64,000 nt of DNA. It comes from Tragulus kanchil. Its lineage: Eukaryota; Chordata; Mammalia; Artiodactyla; Tragulidae. The stretch's first letter is position 1. Every line of letters starts with the position of its first letter. The stretch spans positions 38,286,170-38,350,169 of the forward strand of contig JAIOJX010000001.1 in NCBI GenBank assembly GCA_022376925.1, in the 5' to 3' direction. The translations under genes were made by a program, and so were the position numbers. Of this stretch, positions 45,334 through 57,488 are shown piece by piece. A model generated the notes under the pieces. The model saw only the letters and a program-made list of their open reading frames with translations, ran no database searches and was not told the DNA's origin.

Positions 45334-47659
45334 TTCTCTCTTGCCCAAACCTTAGTGATTCTAGCATGATAGTGTAAAGAGTATTAAAGGGTCTTCAGAC
45401 TTTACTTTGGAAACATTATCCTGGAGATTCCAAGGCTCCACTTTTTCCTAATTGGCCCTAACATGGGACCAGTGATAACCACCTTTCTTCCCTCTTCACT
45501 GCCCATCCAGTCCACTTCTGACTTTTCTTTCTGCCTTTCTTCTTTCTGTTATTCAAGTTCTTTTCTCCAGTAATTCTGTTGCCCTAAAAGAACACCCTCT
45601 CTAAAACCTTTAATCCAGACTCATTGTGTTGAGGTCCTCTGCCACCTGTACTAACGTTTTTTATTTTATTATTATTATTATCCCTTATGTAGTGAATTAT
45701 AGCATGAATAAAGCAAAGAGATCTCTGGAGGAACCCCTTTCGCTTCCTAAGGAAGTTTACACCACCGAGACAGGTATCCATCCTCCTTCCCTCCCTATCC
45801 TCTCCTGGTAAACCGAAACAGCCAGATGTGCCAGTGCCCCTGGTACAGCCACCATTTCTTATGGAACTCCCCTCCACTCTGCCCAATCCAGACACCAACT
45901 GCAGGGCTTGCCAGGACTCAGCTTTCCTCTGCGCTTCTCCCAACAATCTGCCATCTCTTCCCTGTGGCCTAAACAACCAGTCCTCCTCGACCCAGACATC
46001 AGAGTCTGCTCCCCTTCCTCCATCAGTGACTTCTCAGGGCCAGCACAAAAAGAAACCTACCTCCCTTTGCTGCATAGCTAGTGAAGGGGTCATTCCTCTT
46101 ATTAATAACATCAATTTGAGTAAGGGTCTGTGCCCCATGGCCTGTGCCTCTTGTCCCCTACATCCACCCCCGGGACAGCTGCCTCCATCGCCATGTCAAA
46201 AGATGAGTCTGCCTAGCAGGGCCCACACAGCTTAGTAAAGATGGCCATGTCCCTCCTCAACTCCATCTGCGTTCAGATTCTCTTAACTTTCATCACCCAG
46301 CCTCCTGCTTCTTCTAGCCCCCCTCCCCAGTCTTTCCAACTAACTTTGCTTCTCCATCAGTATTTCACAGGTTCCTCATTCTATGTTTTGCTTCTACTTG
46401 GAGCCTCTGGATGACTCGTACTATTAGGTTACTCCTGTTGTATCCCCAGTGGAATCCGCCAAATTTTCTTTCCTACATACTGTCCTCTTCAGTACTACAT
46501 TGGTGAGATGACCATCCAGAGTTTAGAGTACCCCTAAACGCTGCTTATTGTGCCCGAAATAAAGCTTCGTCTCTCCCAGCAATCAAGGACAGGACACGTA
46601 AACAGAAAATTAGGTGCCCGTTAAAGTCCCTTCCAACACTGTCATTTTATCATCAACTTAAGCCACTTGCAAACCCAAATGCATCCCAAGTTCATTTTTC
46701 CCGAAAAACGTTTCAGCAGAGTGACTTTGAGAAATAGCCTTCTAAGCTGAAAGAATCGTGGGTTAACCACGGTAGCATAAACCTACAGATGCATCCCCAG
46801 AAGTCCCACCAAACATTTTTGCAATTTTACTCCACCTCGGTGGCACGGGAACTGCCTCCAAACTGCCTGAAGAGTCCTCACTCAGCTGTCACAGAAGTTA
46901 CCAGGCTCCCTTCCCACGTTCGCATAAAGAGCCCCTAAACCCTGGGCTAGACGCGTCCTCGCCAAGGTACGCCTGTCCTTACTGTCTACTCTAGGAGACA
47001 CCAAGAATGAGTAAGTATCACTGCATCGACAGCTTCGTTCAGTCAATGTTGAAAATTTCCAAAACAATAAAACAAAAACAGAGTGCTTCCACGGGGATGG
47101 GGCGAGGGGCGGTGGTGGAATAGAAAGGCCCTCGACACCGGCCTCCGCGGTTTGCAGTCGGCTTTCCTCCCGCCTTCCCTTCGACCACGTCTTTCCCTAC
47201 AACAATCTCCCCCACCTCCATAACTCGAAATCCCCAGCCGAGGTGCGGTCAGCTTCTCCCAGCCTTGCCCCGGACGTCTCTCTGGCCCAGCCTTCCTCTC
47301 GGCGGGACCCCAGAGCGGAGGGCCCCCTCCATCGTCGAGGTCACCTCCCGGACCTTTCCCGGCTCTCTGGGCACCCCCGCAGGGCTCTGTCCCGAAGCAG
47401 AACCTCGAGGAGCCGAGCCCACGAGGCCCGTCGCGGGACCCACCCCCACCTCCCGCTTCCTTCTTCCAGCACCTCGTCCTCCATGCACCCGGCCCCAGGG
47501 CTCTCCGTCGTCTTCGTCCCGGCTCGTACCGCCCCCCGTCGGGGACTCCACCCCCCGCCTGCCCCCGCCCCCAGGCCGGCCCCCTCCTCTCCGCGCGCCA
47601 CCGGCGCCCTCTGCCCCGGCACGGGACTCCCTTTGGCCTCCGTTCCCCGCCCAGAAGCA

Positions 47660-47660
<1 letters not shown>

Positions 47661-47685
<25 letters not shown>
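47661..47685 (+). repeat. (CGG)8 tract in the CpG island, copy A
   Basis: Eight CGG units followed by C, within a longer CGG/CAG/GCA-rich stretch (47655-47730). The duplicate copy at about 48774-48795 has seven units. Confidence 0.85.
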
Positions 47686-47691
<6 letters not shown>

Positions 47692-48773
47692 TGCGGCGGC
47701 CCCAGCAGGAGCAGCAGCGGCGGCGGTAGCAGCACCGCCCCAGCCCCGCCCCGCCGCCCGCCGGAGCCCCACGCCCCGCCCGCCCGCCCCGCCGCGGGAC
47801 TGCTCCCCCCGAAGCCCACCACTAAGCCCCCCCGCACTCCCCAGCCACGATCCGTTCGAATCCAGCTCCGCCGGGCCTGCTGTCCGATCCTCACGCCTCT
47901 TAGGACCCGGGGTGGGGGAGCCCTGGGGTTCGCGGCCATCCCTCTCCCTCCTTCTCCAAGGGCTGAGGGATTGCCCCTGATCCCGAAACCCGGCCCCGTA
48001 ACCGGAGCCTCCCTCCTTGCAGCCCTGGGCTTCGCTCTCAGACCCCTTGCCTCCAGGCCTGGCGCGAAGCGGGTGGAGAGCTTGCACGCCGGGATCTCCC
48101 CCCTGGCTTGCCGGGGCTAGTATGAATTGCCCCCGATCTCATCTTCCTTCAATTTAAGCCCCCTCCCCGCCGCGCCCGGCCCAGCGGCCCCCGCCCCTAG
48201 AGCGAGGGCAGCGGAGCCAGGGCGCTCCGAAGTCATCCCCCGCCTTTTTTCCAGGGACTCGGATAATTGCCCCTGCCCCCATCACAGCACTCCCACTCCC
48301 GAACCCAGGCCCCGCCGCCACCTAGGGGTACCCCTTACCCTACGGTTCCTGCACCCCAGCACCACGGAGAAAGCAGCCGTTAAGAGCACCCGTCGCACCT
48401 CCCCGAAGAGGTTGGAGGGTATTTTCTCCTGGTCTCTTCAGGACTTCATCACGGACAGCCCCCCCTCAAAAAAAACACAAGCCCTTTCTCGCCCTGCCCT
48501 GCTGGCCAGCCTCCCTTCGGATCGTCGGATCCTCGGATCAGGGGGTTGGAGCCAGGTAGTTAAGAAGACCGTAACCTCCACCTCGCTTTCCAGCACCTCG
48601 TCCTCCATGCACCGGCCCCAGGGCTCTCCGTCGTCTTCGTCCCGGCTCAGCCGCCCCGTCAGGGACTCCACCCCCCTGCCCCGCCCCCAGGCCGGCCCCT
48701 CCTCTCCGCGCGCCACCGGCGCCCTCTGCCCGGCACAGGACTCCCTTTGGCCTCCGTTCCCCGCCCAGAAGCA

Positions 48774-48795
48774 GCGGCGGCGGCGGCGGCGGCGG
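48774..48795 (+). repeat. (CGG)7 tract in the CpG island, copy B
   Basis: Matches the tract at 47661 but one unit shorter; it lies near the start of the right-hand member of the 47467-49697 duplication. Confidence 0.85.
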
Positions 48796-50121
48796 CAACG
48801 GCTGCGGCGGCCCCAGCAGGAGCAGCAGCGGCGGCGGTAGCAGCACCGCCCCAGCCCCGCCCGCCGCCCGCCGGGCCCACGCCCCGCCCGCCCGCCCCGC
48901 CGCGGGACTGCTCCCCCCGAAGCCCACCACTAAGCCCCCCCGCACTCCCCAGCCACGATCCGTTCGAATCCAGCTCCGCCGGGCCTGCTGTCCGATCCTC
49001 ACGCCTCTTAGGACCCGGGGTGGGGGAGCCCTGGGGTTCGCGGCCATCCCTCTCCCTCCTTCTCCAAGGGCTGAGGGATTGCCCTGATCCGAAACCCGGC
49101 CCCGTAACCGGAGCCTCCCTCCTTGCAGCCCTGGGCTTCGCTCTCAGACCCCTTGCCTCCAGGCCTGGCGCGAAGCGGGTGGAGAGCTTGCACGCCGGGA
49201 TCTCCCCCCTGGCTTGCCGGGGCTAGTATGAATTGCCCCCGATCTCATCTTCCTTCAATTTAAGCCCCCTCCCCGCCGCGCCCGGCCCAGCGGCCCCCGC
49301 CCCTAGAGCGAGGGCAGCGGAGCCAGGGCGCTCCGAAGTCATCCCCCGCCTTTTTTCCAGGGACTCGGATAATTGCCCCTGCCCCCATCACAGCACTCCC
49401 ACTCCCGAACCCAGGCCCCGCCGCCACCTAGGGGTACCCCTTACCCTACGGTTCCTGCACCCCAGCACCACGGAGAAAGCAGCCGTTAAGAGCACCCGTC
49501 GCACCTCCCCGAAGAGGTTGGAGGGTATTTTCTCCTGGTCTCTTCAGGACTTCATCACGGACAGCCCCCCCTCAAAAAAAACACAAGCCCTTTCTCGCCC
49601 TGCCCTGCTGGCCAGCCTCCCTTCGGATCGTCGGATCCTCGGATCAGGGGGTTGGAGCCAGGTAGTTAAGAAGACCGTAACCTCCACCTCGCTTTCCGAG
49701 GAGTGGGGTAATTCCAATGGTTCCCCCCCCCCACCGCCCAGGATCAACCCGACCCCCGTTTCCATGGAGACCCCCGCCCAGCCGGGAAGAAGACTCTCGG
49801 TTCGTGGCGAACAAGTCTCACCTGGCAAAGGGAGAAGGGGTGAGGAGGGGGTAGGGTACAGGGCGAGAATGGGGTACGAAGGTGGGAAGTGGAGGGGAGC
49901 TGTCCCGAAGGGAGGGGCGAGGGCAGATTGAGCTCCAGGGAGCGCTACGTCCGGGGACACGAAGAGGACGGCACCCCCGGGGGGCAAGCAGAGCGGCCGC
50001 GGGGTGAAGAAGGGACAGGGCTGGGGAAAGGCTAGAGGTAGAAAGGAGCGGGTGGGGGATATGAGAAAGCTGGGGAGTCAAAAGGGGTGGAAGGGTTGGG
50101 GGAGAGAAAAAAAAGACGCAC

Positions 50122-50450
50122 CTGTTCCCGAGTCGGCTCCGCAGGAAGGCTCAGGCCGCCACCCGGACTCCCTCTAACCCCTTCGGAGCCACCAACCGCC
50201 TAATACTGCCCCGATCTGATGCCCCCTCCGCCCCTCATTGCCACCGACCTCCTTCTCTCTCTCGGCGGCGGCGGCGGTCGGACTCTAGGAACTGAGAGGA
50301 AGAAGGGAGGGCTCAGCAAAGCGGAGGAGAGACAGAGCCACACACTGGCAGCAGCCGCGGCGAGCGAAAGAGTGAGGGGGAGAGCGGTGTGTGTGTGTGT
50401 CTGTGTGTGCGAGCGAAGCCTGGTGGAGTGGGTGCCGGTCGCAGGGCTCG
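50122..50450 (-). other. BCORL1: Predicted non-coding first exon of BCORL1
   Basis: The ATG exon has its own acceptor, so an upstream non-coding exon is required. In the CpG island the minus strand carries a very good donor, GGGAACAG|GTGCGT, ending at 50122. It is preceded by GC-rich leader-like sequence and lies a few hundred bases downstream of a ZNF143-type motif at 50506. The right boundary is only a guess. The leader would contain a 12-codon upstream ORF (50200-50238, MRGGGGIRSGQY). An alternative donor, GCCAG|GTGAGA, ends at 49822. Neither can be proven without transcripts. Confidence 0.45.
50388..50410 (+). repeat. (GT)n microsatellite in the putative 5' UTR
   Basis: gtgtgtgtgtgtctgtgtgtg, lying inside the inferred first exon. 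Confidence 0.85.
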
Positions 50451-50505
50451 ACGGGAAGTGGAGTCCGGTCAGGTTCGCGGGTGGCGCCCGCCCCGGCGCC
50501 ACAGG

Positions 50506-50525
50506 ACTACAACTCCCAGAATGCC
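50506..50525 (+). promoter_or_regulatory. ZNF143/THAP11-type (SBS) promoter motif
   Basis: The 20 bases ACTACAACTCCCAGAATGCC match the known ZNF143/Staf-THAP11 binding consensus (ACTACAANTCCCAGNATGC) essentially perfectly. Such sites lie mostly within about 100 bp of the start sites of CpG-island promoters, which places the likely BCORL1 start close by. Confidence 0.75.
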
Positions 50526-53500
50526 GCCCGCCCGGGGGGAGGAATAGGGAGGAGGAGGCGAAGGGAGGGAGCGAGCTAGAGAGGGAGGGACGAAAGCAGG
50601 GAGCAAGCGGCGGCGAAGGGGGCAGAGCCAAGCAGCCCCGGTGACACTGGGAGGGGAGGGGAGGAGGAGGGGATCGCAGCGAGGACCGAGCGGATTCCGG
50701 AGAGGGAGGCAGCGGTGGCTGCAGCAAGCCGGGCAAAAAGCTAGACTCCCAGGAGAGGCGGAGGCGCTCAATTCGAGGGGCTGCAGGAGCCCCACGCCCC
50801 CCCACACACCGTACGCCCCACGAAGGGGAAGGCTGAGGAAGGGAAGAGATCAGTGCACCACGCCAGGGGTTTCTCTCTTTCTTCCAACGCTCTCCACCGT
50901 ATGCCCCGACCTGACTTTCTCAGGCTACCGGTGCTGGATCCAATGTGCAAATCCGGAGACCCCAGATCTCCCCTGCCCAGCAGCACAGAGCAGACGCATT
51001 CAGCCCCCTTCTCCCAGGGGCCTGAGGGAGGCTCCCCTTGCTGGCAGGGCGTGACTCCCCCTTCTTCCCGCCCCCCCGTGTCGCCACCCCCCATCTCCCT
51101 CCCCGGAACCCCTCCCTTAAAGCCGGGGCTCGCGTCTCCCTCCCCGTCAAGCAAAGGAGTCCCTCGGGGGCGGGTACTCAGCCCTTCCCTTATGCTGGGC
51201 CCTTACCCACTAGTATCCCCTTCTTAGCGTTGCCCCCCTCACCGAAGTAATAGTGGGGGCGACCCGAGTTGGACTGGTGGCTACTTTTCCTCCGAGACTA
51301 GCCGTCCTTGACCACGCCGACCCTGTGTAGAGATAGAGAAGCACATTAATACTGTCGTTCTCCCCCTCGAGTTCGGAATCCCGTGGAAAAGGCTCACAAG
51401 GAAAGACAGGCTAGTAGCAGAAGTGAGCTGGGGGTGAACCCCAATCCTCAAACCTCATCCCAGGCGTAGAAATCTAGAGATCCTTCCCCTTGCTTAAAAG
51501 CCATCAAATCGCTTGTGTGGCGGGCGTTAGTTGGGGTAAATTATCTGAACCCCAATGTCCATGCGACTCGAAGCGACGCTACATGTAGGAATAAGATAGG
51601 AACTAGGCTGCGGCCGCGAGAGGAAAAGTATACCCCCCACCCCCGCCGTCGTCCACCCCCAAACACACACCCCTAGGAGAGTCAGATGGCCGAGTAAAGG
51701 GCGAGAGGCGGTGGGAGTGCTGGAGAGTGAAAGGGTTGTGGAGGGGAGGGTCCGCGGCCCCCTGAGAGCAGAATCCAGATGCTAAAGAGGTGAGGGGGGG
51801 GTGCGGCATAATTGCAGACAGTGTCTCTCCTCGCTTTTCCCGGAATCGCCGCCGAACACCGTCTAACACTCGTAGTTGCTTACCAGTCAATCCCCTAGCC
51901 CCATTCGTGCGCGTGAGGCGGCCGGAGCCCGGGAAGCCCGGGCACAAACTCCGCGGAAGCCGGCCTTCGCCGCCGCCGCGCTACCGCGGGCCTCTCTCCT
52001 TTCGCTGGCGGCCCCGCCGATCTACCTTCGCCCCCGGCCGAGGCCAGACCCCGCTCGCAACTCCACGCCCCTACTCCACCCCCGGCCCCCTCCCCTCGCC
52101 CTCTCCCCGCCAGTCCGGCCCAGCCCCTCGCGCCGCCCCGCCCTACCGCTCGGTCCCGAGCCCAGCAAGTGCCCCGAACTCGCCCCCCGCCCCCACGCCC
52201 AGGCCAGTCCGGCCGGGCCTGGTTTCCCCCTCCCGCCGCGCCCCGCCCCCGAATCCACGTCCTACTTCGCCACCCGACTCGGCCCGGTCCGGGTTCGGCC
52301 CGCGCCCAGGCTACCGGAGTCCCCGGTTCGGTCCAGTGTACGGCCACCCACCCCGCCCTTGCCTGGGTGCCGGCCTGGCCCGCTGCCTGAGCCCGCCGAG
52401 CCGACTCAGGCGCGCGGTCCGGGTCCGGGTCCTGGTGCCGGCCTCGGTCCCGGCGGCGTTGCCGCGTCTCGCCACGAGGGCTGGGTCCACGCAAGATCCG
52501 AACCCGCGCGGGGTGGGGGCCGCGGAAAGCAAGTTTCTTTATCTCTCCTCCGCCCCCGCCGCAGGGCCGCGCCGTCCCCCCTCCTCCCACGGCGCCCCCT
52601 TCACCTGGGCAGAGCCCCTCGCCCGCTGTCGCAACTTTGCTCTTCTCCACGCTGCCGGGGAAGCGGGCGAAGCGGGAGGAGGAGGGAGGTGGCGGGGGGT
52701 GCTGGGATCAGGCCGCTGGGCTCCGGGAGGACACGTGGGGGAGGAGGGGAAGGAGGAGGAGGAAGGGGGGGCGGGCCTGCAGTTCTCGGGGCTCCCCCTG
52801 CCAGCCCCGGGGAAGCCGAAACCTCGCCAGGCAGCCGCAGACCCCGCACTGGCCACGGGGGAAGAACGGAGCCACCTTCCCCGGCCAGCCCCTGGCTCCA
52901 GGAAGGAGGGGGGGCGAGCAACGCCGCTCGGGGTCGGAGAGCCAGCATTTTCGCTCGAGCTTTCTGTGTGACTCTCCGTTTAGCCTCTGTGTGTGTCGGC
53001 GGGGGTGGTTAGGGTCTTACGTGCGGGGGAGGGGGCGCCCCCGCCGGACGCCCGCTCCTCCCCTGGCCCCCCACTTTCCTAACTCGGGCGACCTCGGTGC
53101 GTGGCTCCGGTGCTCGGGCACCAAGGCCGCCCGCGGGTGTAGCCCCAGCCCCGGCGCCGAAGTGGGACAGGTGCTGAGGAAGGGAAAATGCCGGGGCTCG
53201 CTGCCTCGCTTCGCGTCTCCGGGGCATCCCACCCTTCGTGGCAACCTCTCAGGCTGCAACCCCCGGGCATACCTCAAAGAGCAGCCCCCGGCACGCGGGT
53301 GGAGGCATGGTTGGCGGGGGGCAGGAGTGAGAGGCCCGAGAGAGGAAGAAGGAGGGGGACGAAAGGTCTCTAAAGGGGGAAGCCTGCACAACGCGGGCCG
53401 AAAACCTGGCTCAGAGAGGACTCGGCTTCTGCCCGCTTTCCCTGGGCTCCTCAGTCACCAAACTGAACCCCTTGACCCTTACCCTTTACCCTAACGACTC

Positions 53501-54814
53501 CTTTCCTGGCCAAAGGAATAAATTCTCGTACGTGTTTACATCCCAAGCTATCCCCGGGACTGAAGGGCTGAGAAGCCTGCGGTCCACACTGGGAACTCTG
53601 ATGACTTTACATTAACTCGGGAGGAGAGCAGCTTGCGATGGAGCTGAAGCTGCCGGCTTTCTTGCTTTCCGTCTTTGAGTGTTTCTTAGCAGTTCCAGCC
53701 CTGAGTCCGTGGTGAAACTTCAAAGGCATCGCCTCAGCCTAGAGGGTATTAGGGGAGGTGCCCAGCAGTTCCTGGAGGGGTCAGGGCATTGTAAACGGAA
53801 TGTGAAATGAATAGCAGGAATTTGAAAAAAATCTTTATGTGCAGATATATTGATATTATTTATTATATTTTATCTATACTAAGGAAGCCAGAGGGTAATT
53901 TGGACTAGAAGGAAGCCCTGCAGGATTAATGTCTTCCTTCTCCACCCGGCTCCCCCCACCTTTGTCCTAGGCCCAGAGGTTCCATCCTTAAACCTGGGGT
54001 GTCTTCTCTCCTCTCCTTTGGAAGGACTTTAAAGATGGCAGTTTAGACTTGCCTGGCACGGCTCCCTCACCTGGTTTGAAGGATATGAGTACTGTGGAGG
54101 AGGGCAAGCCATTAAGGCTGCAGTGGAGGCGCTGTTGTCTGAGGCCTGGCGTTCTATGACCCCTCTTGCTTGTCCTCACCAACCTCAAAATCTATTGCCA
54201 TTTGACTCTGCTTGGGGAACCCCTTCACTAGCTGCTTTACTTGACCACTCCCACCCGGCCATACACCCCCACATACACATACATTAAAAAGTGGCCTAAG
54301 TTGGACTAAGGGAAAGTGAAGATTTGGAAATGATTTGTTTAAGCTAATCAACATATGAACTCAAAATGCATTATTAAGGGGAGGGGAATTGCCTCTATCA
54401 GGCCTGATAATGCAGGCCCTACCAATTCTACTTTGATTCACTTTGGTTGTCTTCAGTGATTTTAATTAACCTGGTAATTACTGCATCTCCATGTCTCCTA
54501 AGGCCCTTAGGGCCTTAGGGCTACTTTGCATCTTGGTTTGAGGCTGAAATGGGTTTGAGACACCTCTGTTCTCACTTGTCTGTGTCTCACCATTTGGCTG
54601 CATCATTTATCTGGCGAAATGAAGGTTGGGGCAAGATGGTTATTTCCTGGCTGAAGCTCTAGCTTTTCTGAGCCCTTTCCTGTTGGGGGCCACACTTCCT
54701 GCCCTACAGGAGATGATGGGAAACCAAGGAGCAGGGTGGGGAGAGCTGTGAGAAACCTTGTAAAGAATGTAGATTTTAATGATTATTTTATTTGAGGCTA
54801 GAACCACAACATCA

Positions 54815-55020
54815 TCATCATAATACCTTACCTTTGTACAACATCAGAGTGTTTATAAAGCCCTTTCAGTTGCATTATTTCACTTTTTTCTCACTACAAC
54901 TCTTGCTCTTGTAATTGAGGAAACTGAGGCCAGGAGCAGCTATGAGCGGCTTGCGGAAGGTCACAAGGCTAGTGCATTCCTGAGCCAGGATTCAACCTCA
55001 GTAGTCCTGTTTCCTCACAC
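54815..55020 (+). mobile_element. MIR SINE
   Basis: aataccttacctttgtacaa ... ttgaggaaactgaggccagg ... ggtcacaaggctagtgcatt: MIR-like core. Confidence 0.65.
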
Positions 55021-56384
55021 GGAGCTCCTTTTAATATGGTATGGGTCCTCCATTTCGTGTCAAAATATTCATTTTCAGGCGGATTTGTTTGTCTATTTGT
55101 TTCTCCCATCAATAACAGCTGGACTCAGAGAGGCAGCTTGCTGTAATGGAAAGAGGATTGTTTGGAGAGTTCTAAGAATCCCATCCCAGTCTTGTTTGTT
55201 GATAGCTAGCGGTGGGACCTCAAGCAAGCCCTAACATTTAAGCAGTGCTGGCCTGGTGCCAGGTAATGTGTTTTAGGGTCTTCCTCCTGCTTTAAAATAT
55301 GGAAATCAATGCACCTGCCATACCTCCCTTACAAGCACACACCTGAGCATCAAATGAAATAATGGATGGGAAAGAATTTTGTACACTGAAGCTACTAGGC
55401 TCATACAAGAGTTATTATTATCAGCGTTGGCACCACCAGCCCCCTGAGGTATAGCACAGAGACTTAGGGGTGACACTGGCCTGGGCCCTGAAGCTGGTCT
55501 TCCTCAAGCTGACCAGACTAAACAGGGCATTGGGGGTAGTGTCCCAGGGTAATTTAGGCCCCAAACCAACCTCTGGCTAAATTCATAGGATAATTGCTTC
55601 AATTCTCTGCTTTGTTCTGCAATCACAGGCCTTGTCTCTCTAGTAAAACAGCCCAGTCCTATGACAACAACAACAACAACAATAAAATCCCACTGGTTGA
55701 GATCTTTATAGAGTGTCAGAATGAAGCAGATTTTCAGCTTCTGGTCATCCCTTCAGACCCTGCACCTCGGTCAACTGAAGGTGAAGTCAGGTTTGGAATC
55801 CAGGGTCTCAAGCCTGCCAAAGAGCTCATGCTAAGTCACCCCCACTTGAAAGCAGACCAAAGGAGATCAGGATACAGAAAGGACCTTGCAAATGTGGGGA
55901 AAGAGTGGGGCTGGTACTACTAGGTCAGTAAGATGGACTGAGTTACAAACACTATGTGCTCTCAAGTGTTTTGACTTTGTGCTCTGGGAGGGGCTGCAAA
56001 GGGAAATTCAGCCCGTAAATTTCAAATGCACCCTCATGCAGCAGGTTGCTGCTGAAGATGCATTCCATCAGCTCACTGTAGCTGAGAAAGGCCTGGTCTC
56101 TGCCCTCTCAGAGCCCCAGGTCTAGATGGGGAGACAGTATGTCTGGTTAAACTTAACTCTGTAAACAACCAACAACCTTTCTGGATTTTATAGCCGCAGG
56201 GGGGAAATGAGGTAGGGGGCTAAAATCACCCCAGAGCCCTCTCCAGGTCAAGCCTCCTCCCTCCCTGAAGACTCCTAGGCACTTAACAAGGTTCTTAATC
56301 AAACAGACACTGTTAGAGGTGGAGAAGCTCTAAGAAATCAACTGTCCTCCTGAAAAGCTGGCTGAGGCTGCATGCTGCCAACAA

Positions 56385-56870
56385 AATCAAATCCATGTGT
56401 CTTCACCTAGCTTTCAGGACCCTCCCTGATTTGATTCCAGCCTCCTTTCTTTCCATTCCCTCACAGGGCTTCTGTTCTCACCAAACTGGCCCTTTTGCCA
56501 TTCCTTGGACAAGACGAGCACTTCCTTGATTGCTCCCTTAGCTTTATGTATTCCCTTTTCAGCTTATTGAAATGGCACTCAACCATCACTCAAGCCTACT
56601 CTTCCCTGCCACCTTCTCTTATACCCCACTCCTTGGCCCCCATTTCCTCCTCAGTGGTACCCCACAGTACTGAGCTTGTCCCTTTATTTAACACTTCTAT
56701 GCTCTATCTCTCCAACCAGATTTTCCCTTCCTTGAATGAAGGAATTCAGTATTTCTCATCTGTGTATCACAGCCTCCTCCCTCTCCACCCCAAATTATCC
56801 ACCCTGGCATGAAGTTGGCCTCTACAAGTGTTTTTTAAGTAAATGACTGAATGGATGATCTAATCCAACA
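56385..56870 (+). mobile_element. L2 LINE 3' end
   Basis: Diverged L2 order ending in gaagttggcctctacaagtg and aaatgactgaatggatga. Confidence 0.65.
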
Positions 56871-56945
56871 TTTTTATTTTCTAGTGGGGAAATTGAGGCA
56901 CATACCTGGTTTCCCTTCTAGCCAGTTATTAAAGACTCAATTTTA

Positions 56946-57065
56946 GGGAAATTCCTTGGCAGTACAGTGGTTAGGGTTACAGGCTTCCACTACAGAGGGC
57001 ATGGGTCCATTCCCTGGTCTGGGAACTAAGATCCTGCATGACACTCAGTGGAAAAAAAAAAAAAA
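56946..57065 (+). mobile_element. CHR-type SINE with 17-bp TSD
   Basis: gggaaattccttggcagtac head with an A-rich end. Flanked by ttaaagactcaatttta (56929-56945) and ttaaagactcagtttta (57066-57082), one mismatch. Confidence 0.88.
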
Positions 57066-57119
57066 TTAAAGACTCAGTTTTAAATCTTGGTCCGTTTTAG
57101 TCTCTCTTCCCATTTAAGT

Positions 57120-57330
57120 GGTTTCACATAGTCTCTGAAGTTAGATGTGGTTTGAATCCTGGCTCTGCCACTTCTTAGTGATATTACCTTGGACACTCAA
57201 TTTCTTTCTGAGCCTCAGTTCCTTGATTTGCAAATGCAACCCAATAAATGCCTCCTGAAAGGTTTTAAGGATCAAATGAGTTCTTGTATGTTAAGTACTT
57301 CATATAGTGCCTGACCCCCAGTAGACATCC
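57120..57330 (+). mobile_element. MIR SINE
   Basis: tttgaatcctggctctgcca ... gagcctcagttccttgattt ... aaggatcaaatgagttcttg: recognisable MIR core. Confidence 0.75.
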
Positions 57331-57344
57331 CATAATATTTTACT

Positions 57345-57488
57345 TTTTAAAAAATATTTATTTATTTATTTGGCTGCTCTAGGTCTTAGTTGTAGCATGT
57401 GGGATCTAATTCCTTGACCAGGGATTGAACCTGTGGCCCCTGCATTGGGAGCTCAGAGTCTTAAACCACTGCACCTCCAGGAAAGCCC
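57345..57488 (-). mobile_element. CHR-type SINE, minus orientation
   Basis: aatatttatttatttatttg ... ccttgaccagggattgaacc ... ccaggaaagcccc: reverse of the tRNA-Glu-type family. Confidence 0.85.

Larger units (their letters stand above)
47467..49697. repeat. Tandem duplication U11 in the CpG island (about 1.11 kb x2)
   Basis: Members are 47467-48591 and 48591-49697. The offset falls from 1124 to 1106 through many small deletions in the first few hundred bases of the second copy. Confidence 0.93.
47060..53520. promoter_or_regulatory. BCORL1: Large CpG island, probable BCORL1 promoter
   Basis: The stretch is very GC-rich with abundant CpG, GGGCGG/CCGCCC boxes and no TATA-like element, in sharp contrast to AT-rich flanks on both sides. 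It includes a 1.1-kb tandem duplicate (47467-49697), so the true island is probably about 1.1 kb shorter. BCORL1 is the only gene nearby whose 5' end should lie here. The long Pro/Arg/Ala frames on both strands are products of base composition. Whether a divergent plus-strand transcript also starts here (51.5-53.5 kb) cannot be decided from sequence. Confidence 0.8.

Noticed and set aside
45828..46235. 135-codon Cys/Pro/Ser-rich frame, considered as an old retroviral remnant
   Set aside because: No recognisable motif, no LTRs or neighbouring retroviral frames, and it lies in ordinary intron sequence; not enough to call.
47043..49047. Frames of 169-298 codons on both strands around 47-49 kb
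   Set aside because: Composition artefacts of the CGG/CAG-rich island, changing frame between the two duplicate copies; no family match.
51790..52971. 393-codon and overlapping 378-codon frames in the CpG island
   Set aside because: Pro/Arg/Ala/Gly-only composition on both strands, overlapping frames, no recognisable domain; expected from very GC-rich DNA lacking stop codons.
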